Source: Tubiluchus corallicola (Eukaryota > Priapulida > Priapulimorpha > Priapulimorphida > Tubiluchidae). From it: a DNA stretch of 64,000 nt. Positions 32,978-44,300 of this stretch are shown piece after piece. Under the pieces are notes generated by a model. That model did no database searches. It was not told the origin of the DNA and saw only the letters and a program-made list of their open reading frames with translations. The stretch covers positions 32,615 through 96,614 of the forward strand of contig JAQGDQ010000505.1 of assembly GCA_030141605.1 (NCBI GenBank). Reading direction: 5' to 3'. Made by a program: the position numbers and the translations under genes. Numbering within the stretch: the first letter of the stretch is position 1; every line of letters begins with the position of its first letter.

Positions 32978-33770
32978 CATTTGATCAATGGTTGGTGACA
33001 AAAGCATGCTACTCGCATCAATAATGTTAGACACTCGAGGAGGAAAACTAACAAGAACAGCTGGCAGTTCACCTGGGAGACAGGCTTCAGCAAAGACGCA
33101 GAAGCTCGGGCAAGCACAGAAACTACAGTGTAGTGAATTAGGCGTATTCAATAGACCAGCATCACCTGTGCCTGATACAGAAAGCAAAAATGTGATTGCA
33201 TTTAGAAAGTACATGCTCAATAACGAAAGCTTCGACGAGGAAGACGAGAGCTCGCAATTTGAAGCCGGTATCACCAGCAGGAGGTGTACAATGTCAGGAT
33301 CGCCCGCACAAATGCTACGTGATCAAACTAGTGCCTTATCCACATCACCCGTTTCACCGTTGACACTGTCGTGTCCGGATAAAGAGTTTCGCGAACGACT
33401 TGCCAGTGACTCCGACAAGTTTGTGAAGTCAAGTGCGAAGCGGGTACTAGAAAAGTTAAAAGAGCGGGAAAGGTTTTTGTCTGCCAGTCAAGAACACTTG
33501 TTAAAGCCTCTTCATCAAGCAGCTCCTGTAGAAAGCCCGATGAGAAGGACTGCAAGTGAGAGAGGACACCGAAATGCACATCCAAGACATCTGGCTCCCC
33601 TGCAGACAGATTCTAATCACGGTTCCGAGGGTAGTCTAGAAACAGCGCATCATTTCGACTTTATGTACAGCCACACAAATGAGAAAACTTTTGATAAACA
33701 AAAACTAGAGAAAGAAAATAGTACCACTGCGAAAGAAAAGATAAAAGAAAAACCGACAGCAGATGATTAA
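32978..33770 (+). CDS. Terminal exon of an unrecognised gene, 260 codons
   Basis: Plus-strand ATG at 32988 to TAA at 33770. A good acceptor (ttattctcttgcag) ends at 32977 and an in-frame TGA lies just before the ATG, so this looks like a coding terminal exon whose 5' leader is spliced on. Base composition is much less AT-rich than its surroundings, and the frame is open while others close, which supports real coding. The product is hydrophilic and likely disordered. It has an acidic patch (NNESFDEEDESSQFEAG), a helical, charged segment (FVKSSAKRVLEKLKERERFL, about residues 145-165), many Ser-Pro sites, and a Lys/Glu-rich tail (EKENSTTAKEKIKEKPTADD). No domain, signal peptide or membrane segment. 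I do not recognise the family. It could also be an expressed retrocopy of a C-terminal tail. Confidence 0.7.
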
Positions 33771-35307
33771 TAATGTGCAGCCTATTTAGTGATGCAAGAG
33801 TTAAATGATAAAAGTGAAATTAGCTATAGTTGACAAGGATGCACAGAAAAATCATTCATAATCATCCAACGTGGGCTAAACTGTGGTTTGTCTTCAGTGT
33901 GAATTGTGTAAATCCTTGCCTCCCCATGAGGTAAAGTGTAAAAGATATTATATGGCAACTGGCAAGTACTACAGATTTTACAAACTTAGATACTCTTGAG
34001 AAAACGGCAGAATTACTAACGAGTGTCACTAATGAGTTTCTAGTTTTATCATGCTCTTCGTTCTTTTTCAAACTACATTATATTTTTTTAACTTTATTGA
34101 AATATTTCACTACCAGAAAATGATCAGATAAGTCATGAGCATAAAATTACCTCACATTTTTTCTTTTTCATATTACTTATTTCTTACTTGGAACTAACAG
34201 TGTTGAAAATGTGTAAAACAAATTTAGCAAAGCTAAAAATAGACCTAATATTTCTTTCCATAAATCTATAAGAGCTGTGCTAACAACTGATACTCTTTAT
34301 GAACGAAATGCAATAAGCAACCTTTGTTATGAGAGCTGTAGCAGTTATATTAGCTTGCACTCATCGCAGAGCTTTTAATGAGCTAGCAAAAATCAAAAAT
34401 ACTAAATTTTCACATCATTTCTCTTAACATTTTTAGCAGCGTATATTTCTCAAAATGAGTAGTTGACATTTGCTAAATAAATCACATTTATGATTTAACT
34501 GAAAAAGACATTAACAATTTTTATTAAGAGGTGTCTTAAAATTGCGCTAAATCAAAACACCACTTTGATATTTATAATTAGCTTATAAATACACTTTAAA
34601 ACACAAGAAAACACTCTTCATAAATAAAGCTTAAAAATTCGTCTTTAAATATATTACTTAAATGTTGTCTTATTGCATACAGGGCTTGTGTTGGCAGTAA
34701 TGCTATATAATTTGTAAATCTAAATTCCCATGATGACCTTCAGTGCAAACAGGCATAAACGTAAGTTTGTAAACAGCAAATGAAATTGTCTGTTGTTTAA
34801 GGTTACAGATAACTAAAAGATAACAGACATTTAAAAATTGTGAACAAGTTCCACTTTGAATTCCTGGCAATTAAAAGGTCACTTGTGCAGCCGGATATAA
34901 GTCGCTGAGACTAACAACAATTTACACTAAACAGATGTTAATTCACATCTGTTTATGTTACAGTATTTCAGTTTTAGTACCGACTACTGCATATAACAGT
35001 ATATAACATTATGAAAAAATTGGCATCAAGCTTCATTTAGGTAAAGCTGGTTCATAAACCTCAGTTTTCAATCCCATCCGATTAAATAACAATTTGTGTT
35101 TTGTTACAAAATACTTAATAACAATTTACTTTTTATAACTCAAAAATCACAGTATACATTTCTTAACAAAACATTTCTTGACTACAAAAACTTATCTGTC
35201 ATTTTTCATAGAGTTCCTGCCTTGGAACAAAACAGGTACAATGAATGACCTTGAGCTATCATGACTTTTGAACTGTGCTGGAGCTTTCCCAGTCTTTCGC
35301 TCTTCTG
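33771..35307. other. Tail-to-tail 3' region between the plus-strand gene and REXO2
   Basis: 1.5 kb, AT-rich. AATAAA-type signals for the plus-strand gene lie near 34477 and 34623; TTTATT near 34519 would serve REXO2 on the minus strand. No ORF or repeat is supportable. Confidence 0.5.
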
Positions 35308-35341
35308 TTACCATACTTCTGGAGGACGGAATATTGTTTCC
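35308..35341 (-). CDS. REXO2: REXO2 exon 6: terminal coding exon
   Basis: Phase 2 entry gives [11 protein letters not shown] then TAA. The YRETIF reading matches the YRxxIF end of animal REXO2, supporting this acceptor (atgttgcag). Separated from exon 5 by 3.6 kb holding the TRIM element. Confidence 0.85.
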
Positions 35342-38300
35342 CTGCAACATAACTACATATAAAGCAACCACATTCTATATAAAATAACACGCGTTAATGA
35401 CTTAATTAGTTTCATGTACATTCTGCTCCCGATTCACAAGAACTTACAGAATATATATACATCTGCAGCAGCAATCGGAAGGAATCAATTATAGAAGTAG
35501 GTGAAATGCATTTGTCAAGTATTGACATATTGCAGTACTGCAGTGATTAACAAGGCCTGCATCTAAAAGATTTTTCAACAAGTCCAGATACAAGATTGTG
35601 GCCTAAACTGGTATAAATAAACATTTATTTTCAACAGTCAATGCATTTCACCATGTTTGGACAACAGATGTCCAAAACCTGGAAAATTTTGAATTTTTAC
35701 TGATGTGTGCAATTAATTTATAAAGTATTTGGCATTTTACATTCAGACTAGATTATCACAACTCATAATAGTTTATCTGTCAGTTTATATGTGCAAAATA
35801 TTTCTACTTTTATACACATCAACTTTCGTTCTTCAAAATAAACTAATGACAATGAGGAAAAATGAATTTTAATTTCGACATTCTTTTTACAGTGGTATGC
35901 AGTACATTGTGATAGCTTACTACAAACACGCTCGATGAGATACCTTATGTGATTATTGCTATTATAACTGTTTAAGCTGTACAGAGAAACAACGGATGAG
36001 CACATTCTTCAAAAGAATCATGTATCAAAAGAATTTTAAAAACACACAGATTGCATCTATCTAAGATAATTATCTCTGATTCTTTGCATATTTTAAATGT
36101 TTCTACACTTCAAATAACAACTGCTCATTTTTTTACTTAGCTATAGTTTTTTCATCATGATATCCAAACAGCTAACAACTTGCAGTAAATTGTGGACTAC
36201 GATACTAAAACAACAGAAGTTTCTGATGCATATTATTTACAGGAATGCTGTTGTTGAATGTTTCCGACATTTTGCATATGCCTTTGACCATTTGAGTTTT
36301 ATTGCAAAATTTCATATCATAAAGCAATTGGGCCAGACGGACTAACAATATACTGATGACATTAGATAAATGAGTTTTGAAATTTCATTCTAGAAGTAAA
36401 TCAATCTGAGAGTCAAAGAATAACTGAGGGGTCAACGAATGTTCTTAGCGCCCAAGTTAAGCAATACTGAGGCTGATTAGGTGACAGGATGGGTGACTAC
36501 CCAGTTCAATACTTGTTCTTTTTCTGAAGCAATAATTTACAGTAGTAATCAAGGCCTTTCTGATCAATATAAACACATTTCACATTGAAGAACCACTCAT
36601 CAGGAAAGTGAAAAAATGTAAAATATTGTAACGGATCCGGGTCCTTTTCAGGCGCCGATCCGTCTCCTCAGAATGTATCGAGCGGCATACAAGTTATGAA
36701 AGTACTACAGCAGACGAGAAAAGTAAACAGATACGGAATACGAGTGTAAATTTAACTTTATTGCACAACCGGTAACTCCAAAAGAATGACATGTGAACAG
36801 ACTTGTATAAAAATCAGCAAACCTACAGCAATCACCTTTACAGACAGAAAGGCCAGGTTGGAATCGTCAAATTACGGCATGCATTCTGTTTTATACAGGT
36901 ACATTTGCATTACTGGGCTTCTCGACTATACCCATTACTAACATTATGGGGTTAGTCAAAACCCGTCTTCGTAACACTACCCCCTCCTCAATTTCCATTT
37001 GTCCACAAATGAGTTACAGCAAATGCAAATGCAATTAAATTTTACTCTAGTTGAACCCAACAAAAGTCATTCAAAGTTGAGCAAATCAGTTTAACAAAAT
37101 AATCAAAATTGTAAACAGCACTAGTACAAATATGTAAAATCCCGGCTTTAGCAAATCTATCCAGGTTTATGACAGCATAAAACTGAAAACGGTGAGTTGA
37201 TAATCCTTTTTCCTGTGGAAACAGATCAATGATCCACTGATCCACTTCTTGTGAGTGCAGTGTAGCGCCATCTAGCGAGACTGTCCCAAAAAACAATACA
37301 GTCAGTCTTTAAACAGAAACCAGTCTTTGCACATCACGCTATCGGCAAAACAGGCCTTGAAACGAAAAAGCATTCTACTAGTTACTTCCGAGGCACTGAG
37401 ACAACCTCTATGATGTGGTACATTGTGAACAGTCTATAGAAGTTCTCCTGGGGCGTCGGTAGGGATTCGAACCATCTGTCTGCCCGGTGAAATAAAGTAG
37501 TTGCGATACTTGCGAAGGTGTAGGGTACTCCAGCCATGTGCTACAACGGTATTGTACTCCTAGCCATAAACCATGTCTTTGACGGTACTCCATAATAGAC
37601 TCGTGTCCGTCATAATAGACTCGTGTAGCAATCGAAGTTTCGAACTTGGCTTCCCTGAGTGAACGAGATAGGCATACTGACAAGCTTACTGCAACAGACT
37701 CGGCAAGAGGAATAAAGACGAAACAAATTTACAAACAAGGTACTGCTGTACAACAACAACAGCAAAGTAGAGAAAAACGATTAATCTTTTAAACTGCTTC
37801 AACGTTCTGGCTTCGCAAAAGCTACCGAAAACCGGTTCAACTTTGACCAGTGACGTACAGTTAAAAAGACGAGCATCAAGTGTTCACAACTGCATAATCT
37901 TAGCTAACTGAACACAACAGAGCCCCATGTTGAAAAGCGTGTTCTGGCATCCTAGCCATTACGGAACACTAAACTACCATTTAAAAACAGTGTTCTGGCA
38001 TCCTAGCCATTACGGAACACTAAACTGCCATTTAAAAACAGTGTTCTGGCATCCTAGCCATTACGGAACACTAAACTACGGTGACTCGCTATACATGCAA
38101 AGTCACAAAATGGCTGTACGTCTCCTATTCCTAAATACAGGCTAATATCGCCTCATTGGGAACTCGATAAAAACATAGAACTGTTTAAGCTAAGGCCGAT
38201 GCTGCCTGTCGCATAAAGGCCGTTCAATTGCCTTTCAACATAAAAGGTAAAAACACGAAACTGTCTACAAAAACACAAAAAAACACGCCGAGTAGTACAG

Positions 38301-41300
38301 ACAAGCTGTCTGCCTAAAGCAAAATGCAGCACTCACCAAACCCAATAATGTCGATCCATTCCAGGCGGCAATTTCGGATCCCACTTATGTGCACCAGTGT
38401 AACGGATCCGGGTCCTTTTCAGGCGCCGATCCGTCTCCTCAGAATGTATCGAGCGGCATACAAGTTATGAAAGTACTACAGCAGACGAGAAAAGTAAACA
38501 GATACGGAATACGAGTGTAAATTTAACTTTATTGCACAACCGGTAACTCCAAAAGAATGACATGTGAACAGACTTGTATAAAAATCAGCAAACCTACACC
38601 AATCACCTTTACAGACAGAAAGGCCAGGTTGGAATCGTCAAATTACGGCATGCATTCTGTTTCATACAGGTACATTTGCATTACTGGGCTTCTCGACTAT
38701 ACCCATTACTAACATTATGGGGTTAGTCAAAACCCGTCTTCGTAACAATATCATTCAGCTTCACAACGTGACAATTTATCTGCTACCTAAAATGGCTATT
38801 ACTAAATAGACTAAGTAAAGCATAATATTTTATATATTTTTTATATTTCAAGATTACTGTGCCAGACTTAATTATAACTATTCATTGGTTTACATGGGTT
38901 ACCGCAATGCAGTAAGTATGACTAAAATGAAAATGATCACCACGTACCGATACATTTTTAACTCATTAATGGATTCTTTTATATCATTTAACGCTCTATG
39001 TGATCCACTTTTTGTAACAGCTGCATACACTGAAGGATACCACCTACAACAGTAAAATAAGCAGCAAATTTGCAATTAAAATAATACATTAGAAAATAGC
39101 TTTCCAATATTATCACGAATTAAAATTAGATAATGCCTTGAACTTTGTTAAACTGGCTCTTAGATACTTTCAGAAGAAAAGAAGCAATGACGGAAGAAAG
39201 TATTTTTTATACTTGAAAAAAGTGAAATGGCAGACTGTCTAACAAACAATCTACAATTTACAAATCTAGCACACTTTACAGTAAAAACTCCCAACAATTT
39301 TGTTCGGAAAAACACTGGAACAGCATGCATTGTAGCACACTACAAGCAGTTTTGAAGCATGTTAATATTTTCTGGATGTGTGTAAACAGATGAGCTAAAT
39401 GAGCACTGCTATGCTCAATAATAAAAAAAGTTCTTGTAACAGTTGAAAAAACTAGTATACAAAGTGCCTAACAAATAATCAATTTTGTCAACTAAAATAA
39501 ATTACTGAAACTATTACTACATAATGCCGATTTCTTAAATTTAATTTGTGATTTTCATAAAAGCAATTATCGTTGTTTTGCAAAACTTTGTAATGATGTC
39601 GCCGACAGCCTATTAAACTATAGAAATAGCTTTAGATTAATGTCAATTGGGCATTATCTTTTTCGTTTTCTAAATATTGTGTGATCTATGCATCAAAATA
39701 ATGTTCTAATGTTCTTTCTCCAGCACTCCAGGCAATGCAGTGTGAATCAGCAGCTTCTTAGTTTATAACAGATGAAACGAATGCTTACCTTCTAGCCAAT
39801 TCCTTAACTGTGCTGACATCTATAATCCTATAATGCAAGTGTGCAGTAAAGCTGGGCATGTATTTTTCCAAGAATCTTTTGTCAACATGTACAGAATTTC
39901 CCGCCAGAGGGCACTTTCCTCGAGGCGTGTGCTGCCGTACAAATGAAACCATCTGCATCTCTGCTTCCTGCAAGCTAACATTGCTCATCTGAACGGCTTT
40001 AGTGAGTCCTGACTGAAATAGGTATAGTAAATGCATGAGCAATTATTAAAGAAAGACAGGATGATTTTTCATATACTACCCCAATTTCAAGTCTGATAAA
40101 AAGTATACATTTTAATACAACAATACTGCAAAAATGTTTTTCTGATAATTAAATAGCAGATTAAAACTTAATTAATGACGGGTGAGCCCAGCTATTGATG
40201 ACATCACAAATCAAAATAATTTTTAACAGCAAAAATATTCCATGAGCGTGTTACGTGTATTTGCGAAAGCGAAAATTGAAGTAAAGTGGTACTATAAAAT
40301 ATTAATAAGCTGTCAAACGTGTGCAGTTCATCACAAACTAACACATCTGAACTGACAGGTACAGCACCTGTGTGTTGTGCAACGTGTTTCCGAAATGCAG
40401 GCGCTAGTGCTCGTCTAACCAATGAAAGGCAAAAGGCATGCAACAGCAAAGAACTAGTGGTGCGGATGCGAAATTGTTTGTGTAATAATTCTTTTACATA
40501 AGTCAGTTTCCTTCCACTATTTTAAAGAGTAGATTGTTTTGACCTACAATTTAAGACTGGATCCGGTTTTGCTTTAAACGGTCAACATAATATAATAGAA
40601 AATTTCCAACTAGAAATAGACAAAAACATAAAAAATAAAATAAAGTGCATTTTTAGCATCTTCTTAGCGCAAGCAATTAAAAGCCATGTAAATACATATA
40701 ATTATTGAATCAGAATTCAGCTATATATAAGTATATAGCTACATTCTGATTCAATAATTATCATTCGGCTAATAAATTAATAAACACATTACAAACAAAA
40801 ATAAAATAATGTAATTGTGCAGTCTTACATCACCATGATGTTTTTTACACCACTCATCCATTGTATTCAAGATGGAATCTGGCTGATGAATGATTATGTC
40901 AGGCCCCTGGAAAAACAAATCATACTAGTTCATAAAAAACTAAAAAGCTTACCCATATTATCCACAATAGAGGCACGCCTGAACTTTTTAATATTAATCA
41001 ATAAATTTATGTAATCATATATTAAATATTTTAGTAACAATATTACACAGATTTATTTACCTGTTAAACAGCATAGCTTATTAATAGAGGCTGAAGCTGG
41101 GTCAGTTCCTACTACATCAGCTAACTCGCACAATAAATAAGCTAAGTCAGCAAAAGATGGAAATTTTTTTAGCTAAATAAATTATAAATTGTTAATTAAA
41201 TTATGGAGACAATAATTCATGTTGCTTATACACAGAAAAACGTATTTATACAGTATTTTCAATATTAATTGATCAAGTGCTCGTCAGCAAGATTTATTCA

Positions 41301-44300
41301 GTTTTTGTATTTTTCCATTTGCCAGGCTATGGAAATGGAATAAATTTAACTGTTCCATTCCATAGACTACCCTTATATTGAAAGCCCGAGTCACATAAGT
41401 CCCAATGGTATCTTGCAAAATGGTTTAACCAGCAACTTATAGTCGTAAGCGTTGTGCATTTCTTCCTATAAACTAAACTAGACAATATATTTCCATTAAT
41501 TCACTTGCAATTTCGTTTGACAATAACAAAATCTAGAACAAGGAAGATATTTCTCGGCCGGCTGATGTACGAATTCAAATAATGCATTAGAGATCAATGT
41601 TTTATTATTATAAAAAAGCAATGGATTTATCGCAAATATAATTTAAATCCAACTCTTGGCGTGGCTTATCTTAATTACCGATGAATTAATACCAAAACAC
41701 CAAAATGATCCCATACGTGTGACTAATGTTGCCTATTTGTGTATTTAATTTTGAATTGACTGTTTTCTCATTCAAAAATCTCTGAAGTTTAGTATGTCTA
41801 CCAGCACACGCACAATCTGACCACGACTCTACGATGCGTTTGCCATATTTCAAACAGTGATTTCATCATCATCATATGCCCGTTATGTCAATTGTAGACA
41901 TTGGGCAGGCAGAAACCAAAAATAAAAAAAATCTGCCTTCAAGACAGCAGTAATCCAGCGAAAACTAGACACTGCTATGTCAGCGAAAATCTGCTATGTC
42001 GCGAAAATCTTCACAGCCGGCAATATATGTTGGCTAGCTCGACTCCCATCACTGAGTGGCTCGCGCAACTAAAGCTGTGTGTAGGAATAAAGCAGCTGGA
42101 GCTCAGCTGAAACAGCACAGCTCTGGCATCTACTTATTAATTTTAACTTTACCTCGGCAACTATGTTCAGCGTGTCATCCGTAATCAGACAAGCCATTTC
42201 AATTATTTGGTCTTTTGCTTCGTTTAATCCAGTCATCTGCAAAACAAAACATAACCTCATGATAGTATATAAGATAGTAAGTATATCAAATCTAAAAAAA
42301 CTGGGAGGGCAAGCTGGGCCCCATTACTGAATGTACATATACTTTGTCAGAACATTTACTTTGTTGTGTTTGTTTAGTTTAACTGAAGCTGTGGTAAAGA
42401 GCTATTTTTAATACGCCAAACTTTTAATTACTGTCTGAAAAAGCAATATCCACATTTCAAGTGTTAAACATTTATTCTGCTTGTTTCGGTTTTTGACTAG
42501 CATTTTACTGTATGCACATTTGATTGCACTTTAATACATACTTTGTTGCTTTATTTTGGAAGATACATTGGTTTAGTGGCTTAGTTTTATAAAATTATCA
42601 CACATTTATTATTTATTTACACTTATCCTCCTCTCAATTTATGATACATGCGTAATTGGACAGGACATGCTCAATAAGATAGTAAGACCTAGAAAAAATA
42701 TGTTTGTTTTTGGTTGCCAGCCGATTACACCATCTTATGTGCAACTCAATTTATTTCTTATGTATATCAAAATGTAATTTTACATTTGCTTGCCAAATGC
42801 TGCTTGTTGACCAGCTTAATGTTCTGTACAGCTGTTTCTATTACACAAACACTGAATGACCAGTGCTCACCTAGGCAAACTTGTAACTTAATACCCTAGT
42901 AGGTATCAGATACCTGCAGCTATCAGTCACCAGTGCAGCCTGCACAGTGTGACTCATAATGGAACACTCTGACAGTAATCATTAAGTACAATCACAATAT
43001 AGCCAGCTGTAAAGTGCAGCCATGAGTGGTTATTTGATCCAATTATGTCAAAAAGAAAATGAATTGTTTCGTCTAATGATATACAACAAAGTCGGCTTGT
43101 AAAGTGTAGCCATAAGTCGCTATTTGGGCCAATTACGTCAAAAAGAAGATGAACTGTTTTGCCTAGTGAAAATATTTAAGTAGAAATTTAGAATTTGTGT
43201 CTAGGTAAGATCAATAGTTAAATTTGGAAAGAGGAAGGTTCTGAAAAAATGTGAGTCAGTCAGGATTCGAAGCTAGAACCCTGTAGTTTCAGGCCATAGT
43301 TAAAGTAAACGTAAAGTAAAAGTGAGTTTGGGACTCTGTACTGCCAGGCAGCATGCAATCTGGCAGACATGGTTTCATAACTAGCATTTTTCCAAGTGAC
43401 TAACAAATGCAACTTGTTGAAGTCATGAACATCAGAAACTGATTCAAATATGCAATGCAAAAACTAACTTTATTTTATCAATCTAGTAAAGCTAAGTTTA
43501 CCAAATACAAATTCATTTTGTAAGTTAGTACTACTAATAAAAAAATGTAGTAAAAGTAAAAAAATGAGATGTAAAAATAAAATAAGTAAACGATAAAGTT
43601 TTGTAATATTAAGAACTTACTATTTGCACTGTAAACAAAGAGCACTAACATTCATCATTAGGGGTGCACCAAATGCACATTTTCATCAACCAAATCAAAG
43701 CCAATTTTTTATTCTTGGGCACCACTAAACCGAAGCTTAACCGAAAGATTGGCCACGCTGCCGACCCAAATTCCGAATAAGATATCACGTTAAACTGGAA
43801 TGCTGGACCTAAGGTGAACCAAACCTCATATAGAAACTGCACCAAATTTTCTTGTAACTCCAATTCAAAAGAATTATGAATTCTGTAGTTTTATAGTTTT
43901 AAATTAGTGGTGATTGGAAAGCAGTGTACAAATGTTCTAATTACTAAATATATTACTACTGTTATTGGTTAATGTCATGTAGTAAAGTATTAAGTATTTT
44001 AAATGCAGCCCCAACTCCTTCAAAAGGTATTCAAACTGTTTTGTGTAATCAATAAAAACAGCATTTAAGCAAAACTGTAATATTAAAATTGTTTACTAGC
44101 TTGAATTCTCATTGATTTATTTTATCATGCATAAGCAAATACAGCATCGCCACGCTATTGCGCATTCACACGACTTGTGTATTGACAACGCATCGCATTC
44201 TTCGAGTTCAGAAACAGAAAGCAAAATGCCGGCTGTTGTGCCATGTTCGCTGTTTACAGTCAGAATCTTTTGGATAAATTTTTACAAGCATTATACAGAA

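Larger units (their letters stand above)
36627..38747 (-). mobile_element. TRIM-like non-autonomous LTR retrotransposon
   Basis: Two direct 350-bp LTRs (36627-36976 and 38398-38747) with TG...CA ends, flanked by the 4-bp duplication ATAT. On the minus strand the LTR starts TGTTACGAAGACGGG. A TGG-type primer-binding site (CTGGTGCACATAAG) follows the LTR at 38397, and a purine tract (GAGGAGGGGGTAG) precedes the other LTR at 36977. The 1.4-kb interior has no gag or pol. The LTRs differ at about two positions, so insertion was recent. It sits in the last REXO2 intron on the same strand as the gene. Confidence 0.93.

Noticed and set aside
38360-38400. tRNA 3' end (TTTCGGATCCCACTTATGTGCACCA) as a real tRNA gene
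   Set aside because: No matching 5' half or T-stem partner; it is the primer-binding site of the retrotransposon.
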